Positions 53,404-63,550 of a stretch of 64,000 nucleotides of DNA are shown in pieces (positions within the stretch are counted from its first letter, which is position 1; each line of letters opens with the position of its first letter). Source of the DNA: Pohlia nutans (Eukaryota > Streptophyta > Bryopsida > Bryales > Mniaceae); assembly GCA_022496805.1 (NCBI GenBank), contig CM040085.1:21853811-21917810 (forward strand), given 5' to 3'. Made by a program: the position numbers and the translations under genes. Below the pieces are notes generated by a model that made no database searches, was not told where the DNA came from, and saw nothing but the letters and a program-made list of their open reading frames with translations.

Positions 53404-54753
53404 CAGCGCAGCACAGGTGAGCTTGGTTCCCGTGTAGACGGCGAAGACATGCAACCCCGGCATGCAGAACATCCTCACGACCCACAAGTAGAACTCCATT
53501 CTGAGCTCCGCATTGTACATCCGGTACAGCAGCTCATCGTACGCCCTGGGCTTTGTATATACCTCCGTGTCTGGTGTGTAGAATGCCTTTGGGATCGCGA
53601 CGTGCGGAATATTGGTCTTTTGCAAGAAGACGAGGAGAACTTTCGCACGCGCCTTCTTATGTTTCGGGGGAAAGTCTCCCAGACGCTCGTTCTTCGCCGG
53701 ATAGTAGTCCGCGAACTCCATCTTGTATCTGCCGAGGATGTCGTCGTTCTCCGCAAAATGCACAGCTTGGGACTGCTCAATTGCATCGGCGCGGATAAAG
53801 AGCCAGGCAGGTACTTCATCGAAGGCTGGTTCACGTCTCCTTTTGAGGGATGACATGAAGTCGAAGAAGAACGGCATCCCCGAACTCGAAACCTCTTTGT
53901 CCTCCAGCCCGGGGAGGTATCTGAAGTCAATGACATCCAGACTCAAGCCCGTAGGCGTGTCGGCTGTCCAGGCGCCTTCGCCCCAGTCGGCGTGCTCGTT
54001 GTGCTCTCGGTCGTATGGCCGGTAGTGAGCTTCTCCGGCCGGCCTTCTGAAATTTTTCTTCTTCTCAAGGAAGACTTTGAAGAATTCGGCAGCGTAGGGA
54101 GGTATTTCCGTGGTCTTCTTATTCTTGCTCCGGATCTGCTTGGCCTCCTTGAAGTATTGCTCTCCTGGCCGCTCGAGGAGCACATTCATGGTCGCCCTCG
54201 TGACGTTGTACTCCTCCTTGAACTGCCTCCACTTCTCCGACACGAGGTCCCCCGCCGAATTGAAGAGTCCGAGATCACGATTGATATTGAACAATTCCTT
54301 CTTGACAAGGTGCTTCCGCTTCCTCCTCTCCACCCACTCCTTGGTCGAATAGCACCTGTCGAGAACCGTAGCGATCGCCTTGATCGTCACCTTTGGATAA
54401 CCGTAATTCCACTTGGGGTTCTCGACGTTCAAGATATGTCCTACAAGCTTCGCCAGGTCCTCGTAGGTCAAATTTTCCAACCACTTGAAGAACTCGCGAG
54501 TGAGATTTCCACTCTCGGGATTCCAGGTAGTCTTCGCCTTGAACTTCAACCCAGTGTCTGGGTTGATAAGCTCGCCAGCACCTGTGCTTGAGATCACTTC
54601 GCTCCAGAGATCAAACACGTTGTCGGGCGCAGTGATTAATTTGAGCTCATTGTGGATGTCGAGAAGTACATCCGCATTGCTTTTCTTGGCGTCCTTCTGG
54701 GACTGCGTCACGTCGATCATCGCGAACCGCAGTTTCATAGCATTTTGAAACTC
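53404..54753 (-). CDS. Large nuclear-type protein, third large exon
   Basis: 450 codons, phase 0 at both ends, between CCGTGCAG| and GCGCTG|GTACGT. It begins EFQNAMKLRFAMIDVTQSQK. Mostly globular and charged, with conserved-looking blocks (FDLWSEVISSTGAGELINPD, WNYGYPKVTIKAIATVLDRC, MPFFFDFMSSLKRRREPAFD, FRYLPGLEDKE) and a C-terminal Met/Tyr/Phe-rich helix (YDELLYRMYNAELRMEFYLW). No family recognised. Splice sites and the unbroken 1,350-nt frame make it a real exon. Confidence 0.75.
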
Positions 54754-54992
54754 CTGCACGGTTACATACACTGTTAGCTACTATGCAATATTTAGGTCGA
54801 CTCGACCTAAAGCAGCAGAGGTGTAGGAGCGCATGACTTGTATACAAGATGACGAACTTCTGAGCAGATTAGGTCGAGTCGACCTAACTTGTGTTGCAAT
54901 AGGTATACTCTAAGTGGACGGACTACGGAGTGGAATTTAGGAAACGATAGCGTAGCAGCAAGAAATTTAGGTCGAGTCGAGCTGAACATTAC
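54754..54992. repeat. Intron with three near-palindromic motif copies
   Basis: A 239-bp intron (TTCAAT|GTAATG ... GTGCAG|). Copies near 54793 (TTTAGGTCGACTCGACCTAA, almost perfect), 54869 and 54967. Confidence 0.85.
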
Positions 54993-55733
54993 ATTGAACC
55001 TCTCTCTGTTCTTCTGGGCGTCCCTCGTCCTCAGGGCCTGATTGACCCTTCCCACCTCCACTGCTTCCTTGGGGTTCTTAGGGCGACCGAGATTTATCCA
55101 CATGTGCCGCGCTCCCAATATGTTGGTGGCCCACGACGGCTTGATGACACCAAAGTGGTTCACGCGGTTGTAGTAGGCGGATATGGAACGAAGGGTTTCA
55201 TTATTCTTCGTCCAAACCACAAAGCAGTTCCATTGCGCGAACTCTTTGATGTCGTCTGCGGCCATTCCTTCCTCGCGCATCATGTAACTCGCCTTGATGC
55301 TGTGCTGCCCGTTGATTAGCCAGAACTTTCCATCTTTGATGGAGTTCCAGTCCGTCGGCCGCTGTTCCAGGTCGCAAGGCATCACGCACAGGGTCTGCTT
55401 GGTGCTCCTGTCGGGCATGTTGATAAGGAAGGTCATTATCTTCTTCGCCAGACCCGGCTCGAACGAGCGGATGTTCATGTGCGGAGGGGCTTCGACTAGT
55501 TGCTCGATGGGGAGCGAGAATTTTGTCTCGACGCCGAACAGGAACACATCAGTGCATGACGACCAGAACATCCTGTACGCCTCGGTCGAGCGTGTGTAGT
55601 CAGGAGTCCTGTTCACCTCCAATGACTTCGGCAATGAGGTCAGGGCGGACGCCAAGCTACCCTCGTTGATGGCTGCAGGCGCCAATTTTTCTGCAGTTGG
55701 CCTCTTCTTGGAGCTGGACCCTAGGTGACTCTG
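54993..55733 (-). CDS. Large nuclear-type protein, ParB-like region (3' part of the split exon)
   Basis: 247 codons from QSHLGSSSKKRPTAEKLAPA to RERFN|GTAATG. A basic linker leads to a region resembling the ParB/sulfiredoxin N-terminal fold: MNIRSFEPGLAKKIMTFLIN, a strand KQTLCVMPCD, then FWLINGQHSIKASYMM, where ParB family proteins have a Gly-His/Glu-Arg motif. It continues FVVWTKNNETLRSISAYYNR. The family's DNA-binding or nuclease activity is known for bacterial relatives; here it is inference. The exon's upstream half lies at 61196-61920; copia copy 2 sits between them, with the frame preserved. Confidence 0.65.
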
Positions 55734-55738
55734 GCGTG

Positions 55739-55996
55739 TATTGAGGTAAATGATGCAACGTAGTATTGCTAGAAGCCAAAGACGTACGGGTGCTAAATAA
55801 TGGTGTGTGGGAGGAGGGGTTAGGCATGGGCTGATCTCTAGAGTGTCCTTGTGATGAGTTATCCCATATGGTTTGTCCATGGTGACCTCCTAGTGTACAC
55901 TACTTAAGGTGGAAGGCCTTTGAGTAAAGATTATCTCTTTCTACGCATTCCTTGTGTTTGTGTGTGTGCCTTGTGCAATCTTCTCTACCTTCAATA
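55739..55996 (+). repeat. Copia copy 2, 5' LTR
   Basis: 258 bp; reads GGTAAATGATG where the other three LTRs read GGTAATTGATG. Confidence 0.93.
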
Positions 55997-56010
55997 GGTT
56001 ATGGGCCCAC
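55997..56010 (+). other. Copia copy 2 primer-binding site (half-tRNA iMet type)
   Basis: GGTTATGGGCCCAC next to the 5' LTR, identical to copy 1. Confidence 0.8.
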
Positions 56011-56816
56011 TCATGTGTGTTTCATGAGTATTAGATTGCATTTGTGCAAGTATTTTGAGGTCGGTGCGCAACGGGCGGTTTTGGAGCATTGTTGGAGGTT
56101 TTGGAGCTTGTTGAAGCGTTGGTGTTTCTTGGAGGTGTGCATGGGCTGAAGTTACATGTTGGAGCACTCTCTTTGGTCAATTTCTTCCCTTGATCTCCTT
56201 CTTTTCTTTCTTCTATCTCTTCGTTGCGAGTGGAACTTCGTTTGGTTCAATTGTGAGCATTTGAGTAAATGCAAGTGATTTGTGAGGTGTGAAGACTCTC
56301 GTGGAGGGTCTACCATCTGATCCTAGTGATTAGGCACTTGCTTTGAGGTGTTGCATGTGTTTCATGCTCTTGGGGTGCTCAAATTTTCATTTGGAGCTAG
56401 TTTGTGCACAAAGGTGCGGTTTTGAGCAATTTCAATGCGATTGGGGTTTTGAGGGACTTGTGTGAGTTCATGTGCATTGAGTGAGTGCTCTTGAAGGACA
56501 CAAAGGTGTCATTGACGTGCATTGAGTGTTTGGGGACACTAAGGCGTCGTATTGAAGCATTTGGAGTTGTTTTGAGCTCCATTGAGTGATTTGAGGGGTT
56601 TTGGTGAGCCTCTTTGCATTTTTGGGTGAGGGTTCTCACATTTGAGTGTTGGGAGGCGTGTGTGGAGCACAAAAGTGCTGATCTAGTGTTTGGGGTTGTT
56701 TTAAACCCATTGGGTGCACAAAGGTGCAATATCAAAGCAAAAAAATCACAAAAACAAAGTTGTGTGTTTGAGTTTGAGGTTTCATTTGTGTGGGGAGGCA
56801 TACGTAAGTGAGGATC

Positions 56817-59800
56817 ATGGCATCTTTTGAGGGTGAGGGTCCCAAGGTCGTGGACAAGTTCGATGGGGTGAATTTCCACTTGTGGAAATTCAAAATGGAG
56901 ATGGTGATGGCCGAGAAGGAGTTGTGGGAGATTGTCGAGGGTAGTGAGGAACCTCCTTTCTCTTCTACGGATCCTAGGATCATGCAAGCGTACACGAGGA
57001 GGGAGAAGAAGGCATTTGCCATTTTGGCACTCAACCTCGCGGATTCGCAACTTGCGCACATTCGTTCGTGCAAGACACCCGCGGAAGCATGGTCCAAGCT
57101 TTGCAACATTCACGAAGCGAAAACATTGGCCAACATTTTGTTTTTGAGGCGCAAGTTCTTCACCATCAAGATGGGCGAAGAAGATGACATGTTGGCGCAC
57201 ATCAACAAGGTCAAAGCTCTCGCGGATCAACTCAACGGTTGCGACGTGTCGGTTACGGATGGTGACATCGTGATGACACTTTTGGAGAGCCTTCCATCAT
57301 CATACGAGTACCTCATCGTGGCGATGGAGTCAAGACCGATTACGGAGCTCACATTGGACTATGTGACCTCACGGTTGTTGCACGAGCTTTCGCGGCAAAA
57401 GGAGAACGAGTCTCGAGAAGATGGAGCGGCACTCGTGGCGAAGCAATTCAAGAATGGAGGCGGTGGGAGCTCAAGCGACAAGGTGTGCTTCTATTGTGGT
57501 AAGAAGGGCCACATTGCCAAATTTTGCTTCAAACGCAAGAGGGATGAGAAAGGGGAGAGTGCAAACAACACTAAAACTCGTGACGATGATGAGTACGCAT
57601 TTACGGCTAGATATGAGGCAAGCATGAGCGATGGCATCGAGGGTGATGCAAGCATGAGTGATGGTATCGAGGGTGATGCAAGCATGAGTGATTGGATTGA
57701 GGTTGGTGATGAGTATGCAAACATGGCAAGCAATGTATCGTGCAATGGTAGTACGAGTGATTGGATTGTTGATTCGGGGGCTACAAGCCACATGTCACCA
57801 CATAAAACTTGTTTTCATTCGTATGCTCTCATTAATCCAAGGAGAGTGATTTTGGGAGATGATACGGTGCTTGAGGCCGTTGGCAAGGGCCAAATTGTTG
57901 TAGACACCGAGGTGAGGGGTCGTGTGAAGACAATCACTATCCAAGATGTCCTCCACGTTCCCAAATTAATGGAAAATTTACTATCGGTGAGGCAATTAGT
58001 GGCAAAGCACTTGAGGGTTGAGTTTAGTGATAAGGGGTGTTATGTGTTGTCACCGAGTCGAGATGAGGTGGCCATCATTGAAGAACACGAGGGCTTGTAC
58101 CACATCAAGTTCTCCAAGGTGCATTCGAAGGAATCGGCGGCGTTGGCGCATTCAAACTTGAAGGACGACAAGTTGGCGTTGTGGCATCGTCGACTTGGCC
58201 ATTTGAACATCAAGAGTGTGAAGACACTACGCGGCATGGTAAGCGGTATGGACCTTCATCAATTGAAAGTGAATGCTTCTACATTCACGTGTGAAGGTTG
58301 CATTGAAGGCAAGCAACAACGGTTGCCATTTGCGGGTGAAGGGGCGACACGGGCCACAAAAGTTTTGGAGATCGTGCATTCGGATGTGTGTGGCCCCATG
58401 AAGACCACATCGATGGGAGGTTGCAAGTACTTTGTGACCTTCATCGATGATTTTTCAAGGAAGATATGGCTCTACCCTATCAAAGCCAAGAGTGAGTGCT
58501 TTGAGAAGTTCAAGGAGTTCAAGACATTGGTGGAGAACCAATCCGAGTTGAAGATCAAGGTGTTTCGGTCGGACAATGGCGGCGAGTACATGTCCAAGAA
58601 ATTTGACGAGCTTTTGAAGAATGAAGGCATCGCACGCCAAACTTCGGCCCCGTACACGCCTCAACAAAATGGAGTTGCGGAGCGCGCAAATCGCACCATT
58701 GTAGAGATGGCGAGGAGCATGTTGCACGCTCAAAACTTGAAGTTGGACCTTTGGGCGGAAGCGGTGGTGAATGCGGTATACACACGCAATCGGTGTCCAA
58801 CAAGCGCGGTTGAAGGCATGACGCCGGAGCAAGCGTGGAGTGGGAGGCAACCATGTGTTGCACACATGCGCATCTTCGGATGCATTGCATATGCGAAGGT
58901 TCCTGACGAACGGAGGACGAAACTCGAGGCTAAGGCCTTGAAATGTGTGTTTCTTGGGTATTGTGAAGGTACCAAGGCGTATAGACTCATGTCGGTGGAC
59001 ACGAGGAAGATCATTCGGTCACGTGATGTGACATTTTGTGAGGAGTCTACGATGGAGGCTCCTTTGGAGGTTGGTCCAAGTGGGAGTAGTGGAGACGTTT
59101 TGGTGGACACACCCTCCAAGTCTCCTAGTGTTGTTGATGTAGGTGATGATGACGGTGATGACGAAGCTGGCGACACGGAGGTTGTTGAAGCGCCATCGAG
59201 CTCAAAGGCCAAGAATGGCGCAAAGGGCACGCAAGAGGAGCAAGTTTCTTCAAGCGAGCGGCGGTACCCCGAGAGATCGCGCAAGCCACCTGGAGAATGG
59301 TGGAAGAACCACATCTTCCCTCAAGTGGAGGACGAGCATGCGAATGTGGCATTATCGGATGGTCCATTGACCATTCGAGAAGCCATGCAAGGTGAGGATG
59401 CGGTCAAGTGGGAGCGCGCCATGCAAGAGGAGTACGACTCTCTAATTGCTAACGGTACGTGGCAATTAACTCCCATTCCAAAGGATCGCAACCCCATTGG
59501 TTGCAAATGGGTGTTTCGGACAAAGAGGGATGTTTCGGGTATTGTTGTGCGTCACAAGGCAAGATTAGTAGCCAAGGGGTTCGCGCAAGTGCATGGGGTG
59601 GACTTTCACGAGACATTTGCTCCCGTGGCCAAGTTCACCACCATTCGATGCATTCTTGCCATTGGAGCGGCCTTGGACTTGGAGATGCATCAAATGGATG
59701 TGAAGACCGCATTTTTGAATGGCGATTTGGAGGAGGACATCTACATGGTGCAACCTGAGGGGTTTGTGCAACAAGGTAATGAGCACCTTGTTTGTAAGTT

Positions 59801-60962
59801 GCAAAAATCATTGTATGGGTTGAAACAATCTCCAAGAGCGTGGTACCAAAAGATTGACACGTTCTTGGTTGCACACGGGTTTACTAGGAGCATTGCGGAT
59901 CATAGTCTCTACTTCATGCAAGAGGGGCAACATGTGGTGATTGTGATCATATATGTTGATGATTTGATCATTCTTGCAAGCCTCATGAGTTTAATGAATG
60001 CATTAAAAGGCATGCTTGAGAGAGAGTACGAGATGAGTGATCTTGGAGAATTGCACTTTTGTCTTGGTGTTGAGTTTGTGCGAGACAGGGCTACACGCAC
60101 TATCACCATGAGTCAAGGCAAGTATGTGATGGACGTGCTCAAGAGATTCGGGATGGAGGATTGTAAGCCCGTGGCAACACCATTGGATGCAAACTCCAAG
60201 CTCGTCAAGCTTTCGGAGGAGGAGTATGCGATGGAGGCTAAATCGATGGCGGAGGTGCCATACAAGCAAGCGGTGGGGTCATTGATGTATGCGATGATTG
60301 CGACACGGCCCGACCTTGCGTATCCAATTAGCGTGGTGAGTCAACACATGGCGAGACCGGGCTCGATGCATTGGATGACGGTCAAGAGGATCATGCGTTA
60401 TTTGAGGGGCACAAGCGATGTGAAGTTGTGTCTTGGAGGCAAAGACATTGTGTTGAGCGGCTATTGTGACGCGGACTACGCGGGAGACACGAGCGATCGA
60501 AGATCGACAACGGGCTACATGTTCAAGGTCGGATCGGGAGCGGTGTCGTGGAATAGCAAGCGGCAACAAACCACGGCGACATCAACGGTGGAGGCCGAGT
60601 ACATGGCTACGAGCCATGCCACGAAGGAGGCCATTTGGTTGAGGCAACTAATGGTGGATGTGGGTTGCACACAAGGTGAGGCTACAACGATTATGTGTGA
60701 CAACCAAGGGTGCATTTCACTTGCAAAGAACCCTACACATCATTCACGCACGAAGCACATTGATGTGCAATACCACTTCATTCGGGAGAAGTTGGAATTG
60801 GGAGTTATACATTTGGAGTATTGCCCAACGGAGCACATGGTGGCGGATGTGCTCACAAAGGGTCTTTGTAGAGACCGACACCAACGATTAGTAATAGCAT
60901 TTGGACTTAGAGGCTTTGGCTCTACGCAAAGTGGGAGTATTGAGGTAATTGATGCAACGTAG
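56817..60962 (+). CDS. Copia gag-pol polyprotein, copy 2 (1,381 aa)
   Basis: Same start (MASFEGEGPKVV) and length as copy 1, with all catalytic motifs intact. Only a handful of residue differences are visible: Arg/Gln in gag (SRQKENES), Thr-Ala/Met-Glu after HVPKL, Asp/Asn in QLKVNAS, and Asp/Gly near the C-terminus (LRGFGS). An uninterrupted frame in both copies argues that both come from a recently active source. Confidence 0.95.
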   Translation: MASFEGEGPKVVDKFDGVNFHLWKFKMEMVMAEKELWEIVEGSEEPPFSSTDPRIMQAYTRREKKAFAILALNLADSQLAHIRSCKTPAEAWSKLCNIHEAKTLANILFLRRKFFTIKMGEEDDMLAHINKVKALADQLNGCDVSVTDGDIVMTLLESLPSSYEYLIVAMESRPITELTLDYVTSRLLHELSRQKENESREDGAALVAKQFKNGGGGSSSDKVCFYCGKKGHIAKFCFKRKRDEKGESANNTKTRDDDEYAFTARYEASMSDGIEGDASMSDGIEGDASMSDWIEVGDEYANMASNVSCNGSTSDWIVDSGATSHMSPHKTCFHSYALINPRRVILGDDTVLEAVGKGQIVVDTEVRGRVKTITIQDVLHVPKLMENLLSVRQLVAKHLRVEFSDKGCYVLSPSRDEVAIIEEHEGLYHIKFSKVHSKESAALAHSNLKDDKLALWHRRLGHLNIKSVKTLRGMVSGMDLHQLKVNASTFTCEGCIEGKQQRLPFAGEGATRATKVLEIVHSDVCGPMKTTSMGGCKYFVTFIDDFSRKIWLYPIKAKSECFEKFKEFKTLVENQSELKIKVFRSDNGGEYMSKKFDELLKNEGIARQTSAPYTPQQNGVAERANRTIVEMARSMLHAQNLKLDLWAEAVVNAVYTRNRCPTSAVEGMTPEQAWSGRQPCVAHMRIFGCIAYAKVPDERRTKLEAKALKCVFLGYCEGTKAYRLMSVDTRKIIRSRDVTFCEESTMEAPLEVGPSGSSGDVLVDTPSKSPSVVDVGDDDGDDEAGDTEVVEAPSSSKAKNGAKGTQEEQVSSSERRYPERSRKPPGEWWKNHIFPQVEDEHANVALSDGPLTIREAMQGEDAVKWERAMQEEYDSLIANGTWQLTPIPKDRNPIGCKWVFRTKRDVSGIVVRHKARLVAKGFAQVHGVDFHETFAPVAKFTTIRCILAIGAALDLEMHQMDVKTAFLNGDLEEDIYMVQPEGFVQQGNEHLVCKLQKSLYGLKQSPRAWYQKIDTFLVAHGFTRSIADHSLYFMQEGQHVVIVIIYVDDLIILASLMSLMNALKGMLEREYEMSDLGELHFCLGVEFVRDRATRTITMSQGKYVMDVLKRFGMEDCKPVATPLDANSKLVKLSEEEYAMEAKSMAEVPYKQAVGSLMYAMIATRPDLAYPISVVSQHMARPGSMHWMTVKRIMRYLRGTSDVKLCLGGKDIVLSGYCDADYAGDTSDRRSTTGYMFKVGSGAVSWNSKRQQTTATSTVEAEYMATSHATKEAIWLRQLMVDVGCTQGEATTIMCDNQGCISLAKNPTHHSRTKHIDVQYHFIREKLELGVIHLEYCPTEHMVADVLTKGLCRDRHQRLVIAFGLRGFGSTQSGSIEVIDAT
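60926..60937 (+). other. Copia copy 2 polypurine tract
   Basis: GCAAAGTGGGAG before the 3' LTR. Confidence 0.7.
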
Positions 60963-61195
60963 TATTGCTAGAAGCCAAAGACGTACGGGTGCTAAATAAT
61001 GGTGTGTGGGAGGAGGGGTTAGGCATGGGCTGATCTCTAGAGTGTCCTTGTGATGAGTTATCCCATATGGTTTGTCCATGGTGACCTCCTAGTGTACACT
61101 ACTTAAGGTGGAAGGCCTTTGAGTAAAGATTATCTCTTTCTACGCATTCCTTGTGTTTGTGTGTGTGCCTTGTGCAATCTTCTCTACCTTCAATA
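60938..61195 (+). repeat. Copia copy 2, 3' LTR
   Basis: 258 bp; matches the LTRs of copy 1. Confidence 0.93.
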
Positions 61196-61920
61196 GCGTG
61201 GTGCCCTCGAAGGTGTCTGAAGGGTGTTCAACTTACGTTTGCCTCGGCTTTGTTGCGGTCTAGGCGAATTTGTGCCCATGGATCCCGCACTCCCATGGCT
61301 TCGGGTATCAAGGGACACAGACTGAGGTGTCATCATTGTCCTCTGCATGTCCAGCTTCATTTTCAGGATGTCGAAATTTTGGATAAGCTTCCGGATCTTG
61401 GAGCACAGCTTTGCCCCATGCAGCGGCTGTCTGTTGCTTCCCTCAAAGAATTTCTTGTCGAATTGTTCCTCCAGCTCCTTGACCATACCACTGAACTCTG
61501 TTGTTCCCAAGGAGGCTATTAAGGGGCTCAAGTTGAAAGGAATTAGAGCGGAGTTGAATGTGAGCGTGAAATTGTACTGCTGGTGCCTCGGGAATTCGTT
61601 GTTCGTAGTGACGCAATGCACGTGTACTATGGATTCATTTCCCGCGTTCATATCTTTCACCTTTTCCTGTATTGACAGCGGCAGGAATGCAGGATTATTC
61701 TTGTTCTTCGTTATGAAGTTCAAGTCACGTGTCATTGGAATCATGTTAAGACTCCAGAACTCAACCAAATCCTGGTCAGCCATGTCCCAATATTCACCAA
61801 AGTTTGCGAGGTCGTCGCCTTCGGCATCGTCCGCGGTTGGCTGCTCCGCAGCTCTCTTGTAGTAGCACTCCAGGTGTTTTACTTCTTCTGCCTTTGGTGT
61901 CCTCATCTCTTGCTCCATTT
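61196..61920 (-). CDS. Large nuclear-type protein, second visible exon (5' part of the split exon)
   Basis: Begins after TGTGCACAG| with AA, which completes a codon begun in the 63484 exon, then MEQEMRTPKAEEVKHLECYY. 241 codons follow to the insertion point ...LQTPSRAPR. It has an acidic N-terminal segment (DDAEGDDLANFGEYWDMADQ), a globular middle (SIVHVHCVTTNNEFPRH, FNSALIPFNLSPLIASLG), a helix (MVKELEEQFDKKFFEG, KLCSKIRKLIQNFDILKMKL) and a basic end (RGKRKLN). The next residue, Gln, is at 55733. If the first visible exon is not used, the ATG at 61918 could be the start. Confidence 0.7.
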
Positions 61921-63483
61921 CTGTGCACAGAGTATACATACAAGTGTTTAGGTCGATGCGAGCTAAATTGCTTACAACACATAGTCTTCCATACAATGAG
62001 TCGCAGTAACCTGCAGAGGCGAATGTCATGTACATTTCTAGGTCGACCCGATCTAAGCGCACTTGTTCTTCGTTATCTTACATGGATGTGTTTAGGTCGA
62101 TACGAGCTAATGTGTAGAGGCAGGTGATTAGGTCAGTACGAGCTAAAGTGCGTTACAAATAGAGATTAATGCGTCCTGAAGGGTATCGTAAGCATTCATG
62201 GCTCGGATTCTTGAACGTGGTTGTAACTATTACAAGCATCATACCTACAGCTGTGACTACTATGGCAAGGTAGAATGTCATACACTTTTAGGTCGATTTG
62301 AGCTAAAGAGCAACTATCGTCAAGCATGTTTGGATTGCGCGATATTCGAAATATATGAGTTACTTCTTGGGTTGATCCGTTTAATGGGACTCTATCGAGT
62401 ACAGATTAGGTCGAGTCGAGCTGAATCTTATGCCGTGTAAGTTCACCACTCTAATTCGCTCTTGTACTACGTGGGTGGCATTTAAGCGTAGCCCAACCAT
62501 TTAGGTCGAATCGACCTAAACTGCTGTAACTGATTCATCAAATTTCTCTAAAGGCTATTTAGAGCAATTTAGCTCGGCTCGATCTGAATGGTCACAGCTC
62601 ATTCATGGACGAGCTGCGTAATTTAGGTCGAGTCGAGCTGAAGCACACGCAGTGTTTAGATTTATTTAGGTCAATTTTTATTGCATTGCAGAACTTTCTT
62701 ATCGCTACCGACCTAAACTACTGTTTTTGGAGCTTCGTCCTGGTTTCAATTGCCTCCTTCTCTTTCTCAGTATGATATTTAGTGCAGTTTAGATCGACTG
62801 GACCTGAATTTCCGCATCTTTTGGACGACGATTTCTGTCATTTAGGTCGACTCGATCTGAATCGTGCGCAGTTTGTAGGTAGAATTGGGCAAATGCATAT
62901 TATATGATGGGGTAGTTTAGGTCGATGCGACCTGAATTTACAAATGGACATTTTGATTGCTATACTATTGCAGCCTACATCCGGTCCATTTTATCGTTAC
63001 GTGCGGATTTAGGTCGAGTCGACCTAAATTACTGGGACGAGACAGTTCTATTATTTTCTTTTCCCTTGTAGTGATCGTTGAATTGATTATTTTAGGTCGG
63101 GTCGAGCTGAATGGACTACAATTTAGGTTGATTCGAGTTGATACGTGAAATTTATTGGTTAATTTTAGGTCGGGTCGATCTGAATTGACTGCAGTTTAGG
63201 TTGATTCGAGCTGAATTGACTGCAGTTTAGGTCGATTGGAGCTGATTTGTGAAATTTATTGGTGAATTTTAGGTCGGGTCGATCTAATTTGCCGTTTCTC
63301 GGCAGAGTTTCTCTGTCCATTTACATCGGGTCGACCTAAACTGACATCGACCTAACATAGCAAAACCCAACATAGCAAAACAGAGCAAACCTAAAACTAT
63401 TGTCTATCATTTACAGGTAGACAATGGTAGTGCACAGCAGAATGAAACATTATAGAATTCATAGTAGTCAGTAGAGCACTCAC
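61921..63483. repeat. Intron with about 22 near-palindromic motif copies
   Basis: A 1,563-bp intron (TTAG|GTGAGT ... GCACAG|). From ~61945 to ~63350 a ~21-bp near-palindrome recurs roughly every 30-120 bp. The consensus half is TTTAGGTCGA, one or two central bases, then a TCGACCTAAA or TCGAGCTGAA half. Clear copies lie near 62404, 62500, 62620, 62839, 62914, 63007, 63090, 63162, 63194, 63224 and 63266. Confidence 0.85.
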
Positions 63484-63550
63484 CTAATCTCTTGGAATAT
63501 GAATTGGAAGCTGTACAGAGAAATTGCTCCTGATGCCCAAATTGCTCAAT
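63484..63550 (-). CDS. Large nuclear-type protein, first visible exon
   Basis: 67 nt between ATGTTTCAG| and GATTAG|GTGAGT: IEQFGHQEQFLCTASNSYSK, then RL plus one base. That base plus the AA opening the next exon makes a Glu codon, so phases agree. The gene's start lies further upstream, possibly outside the window. Confidence 0.6.

Larger units (their letters stand above)
55739..61195 (+). mobile_element. Ty1/copia element, copy 2, intact
   Basis: 5,457 bp, same family as copy 1 and >99% alike by eye. Target duplication GCGTG (55734-55738 and 61196-61200). The LTRs differ at one base (55750). The main length difference from copy 1 is six A residues fewer in the leader's poly-A run. It is inserted antisense into an exon of the large minus-strand gene. 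Confidence 0.95.
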
